Source of the DNA: Sphagnum compactum
Lineage: Eukaryota; Bryophyta; Sphagnopsida; Sphagnales
DNA: 64,000 nucleotides
NCBI GenBank assembly: GCA_965153455.1
Contig: OZ234497.1
Coordinates: 4,216,001-4,280,000 of the forward strand
Direction of reading: 5' to 3'
A program made the position numbers and the translations under genes. This document shows, one piece after another, positions 48,590 through 61,900 of the stretch (positions within the stretch are counted from its first letter, which is position 1; each line of letters begins with the position of its first letter). The notes beneath the pieces are model-generated. The model made no database searches, had not been told where the DNA came from, and saw nothing but the letters and a program-made list of their open reading frames with translations.

Positions 48590-49490
48590 GACACACAAGG
48601 GTTCCCACCATGCAAGGTATCTCTTGGTCAATTGTCCTATTAGGAAAAAGCACAAATAAAAAGACATTTGGGCAAGATGAAGCCCAATAATTCTTAGTAT
48701 GCATGTCGCGGTAACTTACCAATAAAAAAGGATGGGAGTAGGCGTTTATTGACCACTCAACATGCAGACCCGTCGAGACTCATTTCCAATGCCACTTGTT
48801 GACGATATGATTACCCAACTGGGAAAATCATCTTGGTTTATTACATTGAATTTGCAGTTTGGTTTCTGGCAAATTCGAATGGCTCTTGAAGATATGAAAA
48901 AGATAACATTAATCACTAAGATTAGGTTCTATGATTGGACGGTCATGCCATTTGGTCTTAAAAATGCAACCAACACTTTCACCATGACAATGTTAGAAGT
49001 TTTTAAGGAGTTGGGAGACAAATTCCTAAAGGTGTTTGTTGATGATCTCAATGTACATAGCGAGAGTTGGGAGGAACGTCTTCAACACTTGGATGCTGTG
49101 TTTTTCAAGCTCAGAGAAGTGAACTTAAAATTGAACCCGAATAAATGTTGTTTTGTTGCAAAAAGTATCACATTTTTGGGCCATGTGGTTAGTAATGAAG
49201 GCATCAAACTAGATCTTGATAAAATTGATGCAATTTTGCATTTTGTGGAACCAAAAATGGTCACCAACATCAGGTCTTTCGTGGGCCTAACTGGGTATTA
49301 CCGGAATTATGTTCGGGGTTATTCACAGCTGGCTGCTCCGTTGTTTGAATTGACAAAAAGAGACGTTGGTTTTGTGTGGAATTTGGGCTGTCAACAAGCA
49401 TTTGAGGCTCTAAAAAGAGCACTTGTAGATGCACTTGTGCTTATACAACCCGATTTCAAGAAACCATTTTGTCTTGATGTTGATGGTCGC
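48590..49490 (+). pseudogene. Ty3/gypsy reverse transcriptase, mostly open
   Basis: A decayed N-terminal part (48,590-48,760) is followed by a 243-codon open frame 48,762-49,493. It contains RRDSFPMPLVDDMI, motif A (FITLNLQFGFWQI), the VMPFGLKNATNTF block, motif C (VFVDDLNVHS), then LNPNKCCF, TFLGHVVSNEGIK and IRSFVGLTGYYRNYV. Motif A normally has LDL; here it is LNL, so one of the three metal-binding aspartates is replaced. The DD of motif C is kept. Confidence 0.9.
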
Positions 49491-49875
49491 TAAAAGGTGG
49501 CGGTGCGATCTTGTTTCAGAAAGAAGGTAAACTTGAGAAGGTGGTGGTTTATGCCAGCAAGAGTTTAACAGTAGCATAGAGGAAATTCCACCCCATAGAA
49601 GGGGAATGCTACGCACTGATATGGGGCATTATGCATTTCAAAATGTATTTGCATAAGAACCATTTCATTCTAAGAACAGATCAGAAGTCGCTTGAATGAT
49701 TAGCTACAGTGTTAGATGCGCATGGCAAGAAAGGTAGGTGGATTGATTTGCTGCAGGATTTTAGTTTCAAGATACTACACCGACCAGGACTAAAGCATAC
49801 AAATGTTGATGCCTTGAGTAGAAATCCAATGGGTCAAACTACGGATGACAACGACTTCAGTGAGGAGATCTAGGA
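49465..49875 (+). pseudogene. Ty3/gypsy RNase H, frameshifted
   Basis: FCLDVDGR ends in a stop at 49,491-49,493. In another frame the domain continues GGAILFQKEGKLEKVVVYAS, then FHPIEGECYALIWGI and KMYLHKNHFILRTDQKSLE, then DFSFKILHRPGLKHTNVDAL. In-frame TAGs follow SLTV and the EEI near 49,870, and a TGA follows KSLE. Confidence 0.8.
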
Positions 49876-50050
49876 TATTGGGACTGTATAAGCTGACATG
49901 CCTGAAACAAAAGAAAAGATATTCTCTATTCAAACTAGTGAAGATTCAAAGTGGTTTGGTTTCAGGAAACAGGTAAGAAAACTTACACAACACCATAGAT
50001 GTTGTTATAGCATCAACCACTAGCGTTGTTCAAAGGATCACCAACTCTAT

Positions 50051-51589
50051 ATGCTTGATGTTGTAACGGAGGTAAACCAGGATGAGGAGACTGACTCACT
50101 TATGGAGGATATGGGAACAACATGCATTGAAGAAAATGAGATTTTGAGAACCAATGATGGTAAACAAACATTAAAAAGGAAGATACTTAAATACTATGAT
50201 AGACAACAACAACTGGAACTGGCATTGGCTGCTCAGGAATTATCTAAATTTGGTGACCACGGTTTAGGTCATACATACTCTAATGAAGAGGAAACATGTT
50301 GGATGGACACAAAGAACATTGACATCTGGAAGGACACAACTTGCATGGGGTTGTTGAATGAAGGCATATTGCCATACATAGTTGATCTTGAGGAAAACAA
50401 GAGAGCAAGAAAGAGAATAATCAATTATCACTGGCAAGATCAAAGGCTTTACTTCAAGGGGTTATTTGTACTTAAAACAGAGGAAATAATGGCACTTATA
50501 ATCCAAATGCATGAAGATTTGGGGCATTTTGGAGAACAAAGGACCTTGGCTGAAATCTGTCGGAGATACTTCTAGCATAACAAGACAGAGGATGTCAAGA
50601 CAATTGTGAGAATGTGCTAGCAATGCCAAATGGTGAAAAGAGTGGGTAACATTCACTCTGAGGATGAAGAATTGAAAAGCATACATGTTTGTGAACTATT
50701 CTATAAGGTTGCTCTGGATACTGCGGGGGCATTACCTGAAACCAAGTCAAGAAACAAATTCATTCTAGTCACCATCAATCACTACTCAAAGTGGTGTGAG
50801 GCAAAAGCTGTGGCCGACCATGGTGCTAAGACAACATCCAAATTCCTAGAGGATGATGTAATATGTAAATATGGAGTTCCCAAGTTTATGCTAATTGATA
50901 ATGGAAGGGAATGGGCAACAAAATTTGATGTTATGTGTAAGGACTATGGTATCCACCATCAACACACAACAGCCCAATGGCCCCAACACAATGGGATGGC
51001 GAAACGCTTGATCAAAACTATTTAACATGGCATCACCGTGCTCTCTGCAACACCAGAAAATGTGGACTATTGGGATGAGCAACTGGCCAAGGTCATGTTT
51101 GGATATAGGTGCGGGATTCAAGCCAAGATTAAGTTTTATCCTTTCATGATAATGACTGGGCACACACCACGCCTTAGGGCTGACAATTACCTGCATTCCA
51201 TGATTGTTGTGATTAATGACACTATTGATGTTGAAGATGCTGCAGTGCAATTTTTCCAAAAAATGAAGCTAATAGCAAACATCCATGAAAATGTTCTGTT
51301 CAATGTAGAGCAAGCACAAAAGAAGCAGAAAAAGACCTATGCTACTAGGAAAGGTAAGCAAACCTTTGAAAGATTGGTTGCTAGATAGACAATGGTCAAA
51401 ATGAAGAAACCAAGAAAGAAGAAAGCTTTAACTTCAAGTTGGGAAGGTTCGTGCCAATTTATTGGACATGTAGATGCAAATGGGAACTTTGATTTTGAAG
51501 AAGGCAACAAAGTATGCATCATTAAAGATGCTAATGGACATCAATGGGAAAGATCATGTAGGGATCTGCAAATCTATCATGTTCTATAG
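50051..51589 (+). pseudogene. Ty3/gypsy integrase, catalytic Glu replaced
   Basis: A linker ORF at 50,051-50,575 ends in the integrase zinc-binding half (MHEDLGHFGEQRTLAEICRR), and CQQC follows past stops (MC-stop-QC). The core is at 50,630-51,025: VALDTAGALPE (first Asp), FILVTINHYSKWCEA, FMLIDNGREW (second Asp), HTTAQWPQHNGMAKRL. The position of the third catalytic residue (Glu in GM-E-R) is Lys. A stop precedes HGITVLSATPENVDYWDEQL (51,038-51,388). The C-terminal part with WEGSCQFIGHVDANGNFDFE runs to 51,589. No chromodomain or PHD finger is seen. Confidence 0.85.
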
Positions 51590-51618
51590 GATTGATGAAG
51601 CTGAGGGATTCAACTTTT

Positions 51619-51633
51619 TAAGGAAAGGAGGGC
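51619..51633 (+). promoter_or_regulatory. Polypurine tract
   Basis: AAGGAAAGGAGGG lies a few bases upstream of the 3' LTR start at 51,641 and would prime plus-strand DNA synthesis. Confidence 0.75.
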
Positions 51634-51640
51634 TTACATA

Positions 51641-52327
51641 TGTGACCAAACAAAAAGTCACTCTGATAATGTGAACATAACAAGTTTTAAGGGTTTCATT
51701 TTTTTGTTTGTTTTTAGTGGCCGTCAACTTTTTGCATGCTAACGGTGAGAATTATTCCGTCGCTACTACAAGGAACGCATGGGTAGGAAGTCTTGTTTGT
51801 TTGTGTGTTATGGATAATAGATCTGCACCGAACTATGGATGGTGGAGGCAACTACAACATTGAATGGAGGTTTGCGTAATTCATGATGGAAGGTAAGATA
51901 AAAGGTAGAATGGAGGAGCAAAGCAAGCAGGTTTTTCTCTTTTAAGTTTCTTTTTTCTTGCTAACAATTTTTAAGAAATAGGAGGATGGACTACTATGCT
52001 AGTAGTTGTTAAATTTCGTTGTGCCAGTGACTTAGCACAGTAAGCAAGTTATTTTTAGAAAGGATAGAAACTATGAAGAGTTGATGTTGAGGACTGATGG
52101 AAACAAAAGAAGTCCGAGTTGTAGAAATAAATGGCATGTAGAAATAGAAGTATGCATTTGGGAAGGGGACCTTTGTTGCAGCACCTTGAATCCATGTTGT
52201 AGGATAGTTGTTTGAGTGAATACTAGAAGCCTCAGTGGGGTGTCCTTGGGTTGGGCAGAACGAGATGAATGAGGACAAGAGTGGGGGAACTCTTAGAGAT
52301 GTATATGTAGCCCATTCTTGCACAACA
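51641..52327 (+). repeat. 3' LTR, truncated
   Basis: Matches 41,157-41,842 along its whole length (TGTGACCA start; last shared bases TTGCACAACA). After 52,327 the sequence is unrelated to what follows 41,842, so the downstream ~480 bp of the LTR (including the TATA-like motif) is missing. Confidence 0.75.
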
Positions 52328-54840
52328 GGAGCCCAATATTTGCCCGAATGCTAGGCTGCCATTACAAGAAATATACCCAAACACGATGGTCTTTAGAGAT
52401 TCATGTCGAAGGTCCAGCTTGAAGTCATGTGTAACTTTGGCTACCCATGCCAAAAACCTAGTGAAATCTACACCTACATTTGGACTTAATGACCAACAAG
52501 CACGATTGAAATGTTCGTAATCTGTTGGGCAACACATAAATGTTGGACAAGTCATGGTTGGACAACAGGGGTCATGTTCAAACCAAAGATATGGTTGACA
52601 TTGAAACTAGCAACTCAGGTTTATAATCAAAAGTTTCTTGGCACACATATGTTTGATTCAGAGCCCAATGACAACAATTATGTTGTTTTCAGTCAACCCA
52701 TTGACACTGCAGTGGGTGATAGTCAGGCAACTAGAATATATTGGTTTCAATTTGAAACTCCAGCTTTAAATATTGGGGTCATTGATAATGAAATTGTCAC
52801 CTAAGTAGTTGACAACTAGCACTTGCACTTTTTACCCATATGCCCACACCATACACCCTCGTGATACTAGCTTTAGGAAAGTTTGTTTTCTATGGCACCT
52901 CTACTTTGATGCATAGATTTTTTTGAATGTTGTATGTTGATAAAGTCCAATACTTGACGGTGGTTGCTATCTGGAAATCTATATGGTCTTGAGTTGTCCA
53001 TTTATGAAAGTACTTTGTATATATCGACATATCCACTTATTCTTCTAGTTCAAGTGAAAGAACTTGGTTGTGTTGTTTTATTGAGTTGAATATTTGCATC
53101 ACTTTTTCGGTTTCATTCTCAAAATGTTGTTGTGGGGCTTTGGGTGGTTCCCAGGGAAAATGATGCATATTTATGCAGGTTACAAGAGGAATGGGTGTAT
53201 AACAGTTGTTCAAGGATTGGGCAGCATGATTGGGATTCAATCCACAGTCCACCATTGGTCCATTTGCCAAAGTGATAGAAGCTAGTAAGTACAGATTATG
53301 TTACTATGTATGGCTTGCATGTAGTATGGAAAATTGCTTCTTCACTAGTAGCAATGTTTAGGAGGTATTTTACTTCCATTTTGCATTGTAACACCAATTT
53401 TTGTATTCAATGGATTGTCTGTACATTCACAGTACTCTGTTTTGATTTTGTAGGTATGATCAGTTTTTTTTTGGGTTGCTTGCATGTATGGAAATTGCTT
53501 CTCACCAGGAGCAATGTCTAGGAGGTATTTTACTTCCATTTTGCATTGTAACACCAATTTTTGTATTCAATGGATTGTGTGCGCATTCACAGTACTTTGT
53601 TTTGATTTTTTAGGTATGATCAGTCTGGAGGTCATGATGAGACGCTGTAATGATTAAAACAAACATTCTCTACAGTTGAGTACCCTAAAACCTGCACTGG
53701 GGTGTAGGGTTGTGCTTTCTTAGTAGAAGAAGGAACCTTGTTACTCTGTACTCCTGTGTACAATATGAGCCATGGGTGATTAGTTCATCTAGTGGGTATA
53801 CTGTACTCATCAACGCCTATTAATGGAAATTGTTGCTCCAAGTCTATTTGGATTGCTGTCAAAATGTGAACTCAATAACATTGCACTTAGTTTAATATAG
53901 TGGATGGTTGTGCATGATTGGACTTTTATTGGCCTTCCTCTATTGATCAGAAATTGTTTGGTGCTTTGAATGTATGACTATATCCTTGCTTTCATCTTAA
54001 ATGTGACAGTTGTTTGGGTTGTCATTCAGAATGAGGATTTTGAAGAATTGGGATATGTCCAATGGGCATGCAACATCTTGTGATGTTTGCAGTTGACTCC
54101 TGTGTATGTGCCTGTTAACAGGGACCAACATCCACAATGTTAATATACTGGTATAATTTGACTACTACACATCTGGAATGTGTCATACAAGGTAACTACA
54201 CTGATAATGAATTTTTCTCGGCCTGGTTTTTCCAGCGGGGGAGTAGATGCGAAGGGGTTGGCCACAGACTTGGTGAATCCCAACACATCTAATACAGTGC
54301 GGAGGTGACAGGTATGATTTTGCAATGACAGGTGTCCCATATCATTTAGCATGGGCTTGAACATGTCTAATCACAGCTTCTCCACAACTTCTCAAACCCA
54401 GAACCGCAAAGGTAGTTCAGCCTGCAAGTGTGTCTACAATGGCTACACACTTCTCTATGGAAGATATTTGAATTACTGCATTAGGCCTTGTGTCAAGGAA
54501 TATAGCATAGCTCAGATGTTATTAAAGAAGACTTGGGTAGGGGCTCTAGGTATGATGGATGGAAATTTTGGGTGATGAAGTGACAGATTGTCACTCCAAA
54601 ACAAAAAACCTGAATAACAACATGCAATGATCATAGATGTGGCAAAGATATTGTAGAATTCGTATTTCACCAACCTACCATGATTTTAATAAAGGATGTA
54701 GACCTTGACATTACCACAATTGAGTGTTGAATGACAGCGCATTCACAAGATAAGGAGAAAGAAAAAGGAGGAGGCTCAAAAAACCACCCATGGAGAAGCC
54801 GACATCTGCCTAGGGGCCCAACCGGATCTCCAGGCGTGTG
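52328..54840. other. Intergenic, unassigned; slightly coding-like pieces
   Basis: A plus-strand ORF at 52,511-52,804 ends in a balanced sequence (GTHMFDSEPNDNNYVVF, ATRIYWFQFETPALNIG), and a minus-strand frame at 52,330-52,555 contains DFTRFLAWVAKVTHDFKLDL. Neither is recognised. A minus ORF at 54,140-54,364 only faintly resembles a copia RT segment. The 160-bp tandem duplication is listed separately. Confidence 0.35.
53312..53624. repeat. Tandem duplication, ~160-bp unit
   Basis: 53,312-53,464 and 53,474-53,624 share GGAGGTATTTTACTTCC, CATTTTGCATTGTAACACC, TTTGTATTCAATGGATTG and TTTTGATTTT followed by GTAGGTATGATCAG or TTAGGTATGATCAG, with few differences. Confidence 0.9.
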
Positions 54841-54849
54841 CTTGGCTTA

Positions 54850-57800
54850 TGGGAGCAGCTAGTGGGAGAAGCGTTGTGAGCGCAGGAGGCAAGGGAGAGC
54901 TTGGAGATAGGTAGTAGTAGACGGAGCGACTACACTCGCTCATTGTACACGATACCATGTTCTTTTCAGACCGGACGAACATCGAGTCCATTCTGCAAGC
55001 AGCGAGAGACATCGATCCTGAATGAATTCGTCTTGCACAAATGAGTAAGTCTTCCTCGGGACTCTCAAGATTTCATTTTTCTTTAGAGATGCCGTGCAAG
55101 TAAAACCTCTTCACTGCGGATGTCAAATTGTTGTCGAGCTCAGCCAGATAAAAAACACTAGAAACCTCACTGGCGATTATATTTCAGAGAGAGAGAGAAA
55201 GAGAGATCGTGCGACGAAATTGCATAGTTTTTGGGGCACAGAATTGCCGGATGGGTCCATAGCCAACCTGCAGAAACTTTCTACAAGCACTTCCAATAGA
55301 AGATTTATTACAAGGCAATGCCATCCCTCAAGGAGAAAGTGACTTCTGTCTTTGAATTATGGATAGAATGCTTGGTGTGGATGGATTATAGCAAAATTTG
55401 TGCCACAATTTCTTTTGATTTTTGTGTTTTGTGTATGTTGTGTACAAAGGTTCTCTTGTACTTGTAGAACAAGCGAATTGCAGCAAGGATGAAAGCTCTT
55501 TCATCCAGAAATCAAAGTTCAGAATGATTGTAGGTTGAATGGATTTTTTTTGGAGGAACTAAGTATGCCTGTGAGTTGTTTGTTTGCTTTCTATTGGTAG
55601 TGCATGAGTATGCCTTCACATTGGTGCATTAGCTGGATCTAATGGGTGAGGGACGATGTGTTGCAGCTGAAAACAAGATTGTCCTCATACATATCGTTGA
55701 GGAAGCGCTAATTTGCGGAAGGTGCACACTACAAACCTTTGATGTAATCTTTTGTTGCAACAAAGTGATGAAATGATGTCTAGAGCTGCATTTCCAGTGC
55801 ATTTGACACAGATGAAATTGTTTTTATGTGTTTTCCTGGGTAGGAAAGTGCAGCGAAGAGAAGGACAGAAGCTTGACCGAACATTCAAGTCATCTATGAC
55901 TACTACAAGAAGTACCAGAAGAGGCTTTATATTGCAAATCTTGAGGAAGAGGAGGAGAGGTAGTGGCAGCAAGAGAATACTTCTTCTGGTGGCATGCCAA
56001 AATTGTATTATAGTTATTTTTTGTGGTCTTTGTCTTCCTCTTCTTCTTTCAGTCTGTTTCTGGTTTCTCCTCCTATTCATCTCTTCAGCCTCAGACTACA
56101 GTTTGTTGTCATTGTTGCTGGCATGGCATTTTTTTCTGAATCCATAAATCAATTGAACAAAATGTGTTGTTGGCATTTGCTTTCTCATGGAGAAGTGTTT
56201 TGATGTTGTAGACAAGAGTGGAGATCAGAGAGGCTGATTAGAGCACATGAGATCTCCAAAATGCTTCAAGATGTCATTCAGACTCTTTGGAGTGATGCTA
56301 ATTCTGCTGAGGTTGCTAAACTTGGTTTGGCTTTTGTAAGTTGATCTATGACTATATAGCTCCCAAGTGCCATCCAGCAGATTCAAGATAAAGATTGAGG
56401 AAGAGACTGATAAAACATGTTGATCTTCATTGTATGAATTTGGTGCACAAGATTTAGCATTTATGGTTTTGCATTGTGGAATCCTCTGTAAGAGTGCAGG
56501 ATTTTGGATGTGTGGGTGTGTGGGGTGTGTCTTTTGTGTCTTAGCAGCAACATGGGTCTGAAGTAGAAATTATTGTTTTAACAGGGGAAGGAGATAGTTG
56601 AGGAAGATGCAAAGAAGATCAGGAAGCACCAAGCTTACAACATCTTGCCAATGGAAGAAGATGGTGTCTCCAATCCTTTCAATTATTGTTCTAGTTGAGG
56701 TAGCAACTCTTCAATCTTGCAGTATCCATTTTCTTGCAAGATCTGTAGCTACATTATTAAAAAAATGAACCAAGGTGGTGGATGTGTTGTGAAGTTTTTG
56801 TTTTTTTGGCAAGAAGATTCTGCATACATGTTTCCATGATGATGAGGACTGATTGGGATCTTTGGATTGTTGTGAATAGGTGATAGGTGCCATGAAAGCC
56901 TTACTATATACTGAAGGCTCACCAAGGTTTCCATATGACTATATCATGCTTGAGAACAGGAACTTGGATATCTTTGATTTCCTACATTACATGTTCTGTT
57001 TTCAGGAACAAATGTTTCCACTAAACTGGGATTGATATAGTAGCAACTAGCAACAGCATTGTCTACCAAAGTGGTATTTTTCAATATAAGATGGTTTTGA
57101 ATATCAGGTATTTAGCTACTGGGCACATGTGATCTGCTTCTTTGTGAATGTATTTGAAGAATAAGAGGGTTTAAGGTTTGGGATCATTGCTATGCTATGA
57201 TGTTCTGCTCCTGTGAGGAGCTTGTGACCATTTTGAACTCCAATGCTGAAGGCAAGAATGAAGGTCATATACTTGCACACATAGATTGAGGAATTATATT
57301 TTGAGCAGCACCAAACTCCTCGAGCTCAATCTGTATATCTTATTATGTCCATAGAAAGACAATGTGGCAAATTAGCAAGAACATCTCATCTTACTATTGG
57401 CAAGTTCATAATCACGCGAGGGTGTACTCCATGATGGTGGGTGCATAGAGGTACTTTGGCTTGTTGGGTTTTTTCTTCCAGAGATTTTTTCTTGCTAATT
57501 TTGTGGTGATTTTTCCAAAAGGCAGAGCGTTGAAGTTGCAGGTTATAGCAGTGTTGTTGCCATATGGTGACATATATACATTTGTAGATGGAATTTGTTC
57601 AAGATGCCTTTCATTTTGTTTATTCTTTAGGAGCTAAAAGTCTTGGCAGTTAAGGTGCGTGTGAGATTGAAGCATGTTTTGTGCTTTGGATTTTGGGTTG
57701 TTGCTGTGGATGAGCTCTTAATGTTGATGATGGCTATGAACGGGCTCTTGGAAATTACATGCAGTGGGGTGACTTTGTGTTGAAGGAGCCCAAGCCTAAG

Positions 57801-58196
57801 AAGACCTAATACATTAATATCTCCTCCCCTCCCATTGCACTCGGTCTTGTTGTGTTAGTTTTGGTTTTGCTAGAACCAACTAAATGGTGAACCTTCTAAA
57901 GTGTTGTTGTTGTGGGGAGTTCTTGGCAATCTCTGTGCGATATATTACCTTCTCCCTTGAGAGCTAATTGTATAAACCTACATGAAGACTAGGAAGTTGG
58001 CAGAGCTATTGTAGAGTGCTTACAGCCCAAGACATTTAACACTACAGTGGGTGTTTTTCTGATTGTCAGTTTTTTGGGAGGTGCAGGGATGCCCACGGCA
58101 AGAAAAGATTTATTTGATTGCTCTGCATCTTTTAACATGGGGAGAGGCAGCAAATCTTCAGTTATGCCAGAGTGCTTCTGTTACATCTTCCACCAT
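54850..58196 (+). pseudogene. GSL: Callose synthase (GSL8/GSL10-like) 5' exons, broken
   Basis: Fragments match the N-terminal cytosolic part of callose synthase (plasma-membrane beta-1,3-glucan synthase) in order. 54,850-54,905: WEQLVGEAL, stop. 54,970-55,044: TNIESILQAARDIDPE, stop, IRLAQ. 55,854-55,988: REGQKLDR, then after a 1-nt deletion IQVIYDYYKKYQKRL and EEEEER, stop. About 56,220-56,335: RAHEISKMLQDVIQTLW. 56,585-56,695: KKIRKHQAYNILPMEE. 56,880-57,005: MKALLYTEGSPRFPYDY, DIFDFLHYMFCFQ. About 57,720-57,790: YERALGNYMQWGDFV. 58,087-58,196: KIYLIALHLLTWGEAANL, a 1-nt shift, MPECFCYIFHH, then GTAAGT. Most pieces are bordered by AG/GT. The YTE-PRLP and IFDFL order resembles the GSL8/GSL10 clade. 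At least three stops and two frameshifts mean no function. The transmembrane and catalytic regions are absent. Confidence 0.8.
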
Positions 58197-58829
58197 GTAA
58201 GTCTTCTTCTCATGTTATTGTAGATGTGAAGATCTTGGCTGCATGAGTGTGAAAAAAACCATAGCAGGAATTTTATTAGCATCATGCAAATGTTGTCTCT
58301 CTTATGTATCTTCTGTTGCCTGAAATTGTATACCAAAGAACATTTGACATGAGTCTCTAGACCAAAAATAATTCTCAGAAGTATCTCAGTTTTTTAGTGG
58401 CAAAGTCCATCCTGAATATTTCTGTAGTGCAGTCTGCTAGAAGAGTATGCTAGCTCCTATACCATATGAGTGGTTTCTGTCCTCTGGTATCACCAGGAAA
58501 TAACAACACATTGACACAGTTAGAAATGATTCCTGGAATCTCTGGTTCTTTGTGTTTTATTGACTCTACTTTTGTTCAGGGATGACCAACCTTCACATTG
58601 ACCCTTATTGTTGTTGGTATTTTGTTTTGTTGGTTGTCCATGGACAATAGATGGTGCATGATATATTGAGTTGTTACAGAAAGACTCTGCACACAAGTGC
58701 CCTGGAAACCTTCCTGAGAACTTGGAGAGTATCATAAGAGATTTAGAACATCTGTTGGTTCCACAAATCCACACAACAGCAAGGACTCTCCCTTGCAAAG
58801 AACCCAACAAAAAAACATAGGAGACATAC
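58197..58829. other. Spacer between two pseudogenes
   Basis: Contains the intron start of the callose synthase relic (GTAAGT at 58,197) on the plus strand and the intron start of the synthetase relic (GTATGT at 58,829-58,824) on the minus strand. No further exons of either gene were found. The minus ORF at 58,520-58,891 is intronic read-through. Confidence 0.5.
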
Positions 58830-59980
<1,151 letters not shown>

Positions 59981-61547
59981 GAATTCCCGCTACCCTCGGT
60001 GGAATTCCGACTGCTTAAGCGCGAGCATGGAAGAAGTCACAAAGCCAGAGCAATAGGAACCGCTGGTGTTGATTCAATAGTGTGTGGAAAATTTGAGAGA
60101 TGGTGTTGAGAGTTTTGTGATCTTAGTAAAATGATTCTTTATGCAAACAAGAAGAAATTATTTTTTTCTAAGTGCAACTGTTGTAATGGTTTTTTTAGCA
60201 ATGTTGTCTTATATTTGTTGGGCATTTGAAGGACTATGTATTCATTTACCTTGATGCTACAACTAGCTTGAACTTTAAATTGAAAACTTGGTAGTCTTCA
60301 AGCACACCTATAAAAGGAATCTAAGTACTTATGATTTAAAGATGGATGGGACACACTTGGACCAATGGAGACTAGAAGACATGTGACTGCCTTTTGAGTT
60401 TATGTATGTTTTAACAGTTTACCAAATCTCTCAAATTCTATTAGCTGCAGATTGTAGAATGTTGAAAACACCATCCAATCAACAATGATGAAAGCACAAA
60501 TGGGCATTCAAAATAGTGCTATCAAAGCATCAAGATGCCACAGTATGAATGTTGGAGGGGTTAGCCTGGCTGTTCCTTTACTCCAAATTCATATTACCTT
60601 TGTTGTTGGACATTGGCAACTGAAATCCTAATTTGCCAGTAGCAGCAAGGTTGCATAGTTACAACATTCCAAGGACCCTAAAACATAAGAATTCAGTTCA
60701 AAATGCCTCCTCCCATGTGCTCATTACCATGAATCATGCAATCACTGAGCAAAGCCAACACATTTGGTCCTCAACACAATTTTCAGAGCAAAATCTTTTG
60801 CCTCATGTTTCCAATGTCTCATACCGTATATCCTTGTCCACATTTCATATGTACCAAAATAATGGCAAAGACGTCATAATTATTGCCACCTTGTGTAATA
60901 TGTTAGATCATGATTACAATGTCTGGTTTCTTCAAGTGTTGTTGCACTAACACATTTATTGAGCATCCCCACAAAGGTGAAGCTGATTGGTTGGAAGAAT
61001 TCAACATTTGGATTGATTGCAAGAAGTTCAGACTTTTCTTTCATTTTTGTTAATTTGACATGATTTGCAAGATCCCTCCCCCTGGCCCAACTTTGTGATG
61101 TAATCAAATTTGCAAGAAAGGAATCCTCTTATATTTGGGCTTCTTGTCAAAACATGTTGTAAAAATCTAGTGATTTGAATTTTTTTCAAAATCTATGAAA
61201 TTAAGGCCATTATTTCCAAAACAAACCTTGTGTATATGACAAAACTAGATTTTCAGGTTGAAAAAATACAAAGATTTGCATTCAATAAAACATCAATGCT
61301 CTAATGTTTACATAGTTATGTGAAACATCAAAATTTTGTCAACTCATCATGCAAAACACCCATTTGTTAAAAGTGCCACTAACACTATAGTGCAAAATTA
61401 AAACTAAATTTTCACCCCAAAATAAAATAAACCCATCAAAATATATGGTTGAATTCCAAAGTCTCACAAGGAATCATTGATTGCAGTATCCCAGACGTCT
61501 AAATGACTAAATATGTTGGCTACCAAATGGATAAAACACAAGTGGTG
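59981..61547. other. Intergenic upstream of ADSS relic
   Basis: A short GC-richer stretch to about 60,070 may be the old 5' leader of the synthetase. The rest is AT-rich. The plus ORF at 60,633-60,950 (105 codons, with HSYNIPRTLKHKN) has no recognised domain. Confidence 0.4.
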
Positions 61548-61900
61548 CATGGCTATTAGATTTAGTTATTTTAGAACTGGAATGTGTAAGAACCAGTGTT
61601 CGGCCATTCTTGACATTTATGAAGAACATCCCAATCCAATTTTTAAAAACAGATTTGAACAGTCGGCTATCAGATTCAATTCTTTTCGAACAAGAATGTG
61701 TTAAAACCAATTTTGGGTGGTTCTTATCTTTTATGAAGAATCTCAGAACCTAATTTTTAAAAATAGATTAGAACAATTGGCTATTAGATTCAGATTTTTT
61801 AGAACTAGAATGTGTAGGAACCAATGTTGGGTGGTTCTTGACTTTTATAAAGAACCTTTTAATCCAAATTTTTACATATGTTAAACGGTTTTGATTCTAG
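61548..61900. repeat. Tandem repeats, ~115-118-bp unit, three copies
   Basis: GGCTATTAGATT or GGCTATCAGATT starts copies at about 61,550, 61,667 and 61,782. Each continues TTT-AGAAC-AGAATGTGT, then AACCA-TGTT or TTTT-GG, TTCTT-ACTTTTAT and a spacer ending TTTTTAAAA-AGATT. The phrase AGAACCAAT-TT recurs to 62,280, and related phrases lie at 21.9-22.3 kb. Overlapping ORFs of both strands here are artefacts of the repeat. Confidence 0.7.

Larger units (their letters stand above)
41157..52327 (+). mobile_element. Ty3/gypsy LTR retrotransposon with nested CACTA insertion
   Basis: The first ~686 bp (41,157-41,842) is repeated at 51,641-52,327 with roughly 8-10% difference by eye, mostly transitions. 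Both copies start TGTGACCA. The left LTR probably continues to about 45,060, where a primer site follows; the right copy is cut at 52,327. The internal region runs gag, protease, RT, RNase H, integrase in Ty3/gypsy order. Removing the CACTA element and one TGG copy leaves about 8.4 kb. No matching target duplication was found at the outer ends, consistent with a truncated right end. Confidence 0.8.

Noticed and set aside
54140-54364. Copia reverse transcriptase fragment on the minus strand
   Set aside because: Only a weak pattern (LSLQNHTCHL, ANPFASTPP); no flanking RT motifs, so not annotated.
55685-56203. Overlapping 131-codon ORFs on both strands and a 69-codon plus ORF
   Set aside because: They cross an exon and introns of the callose synthase relic; only the IQVIYDYYKKYQKRL frame matches a family.
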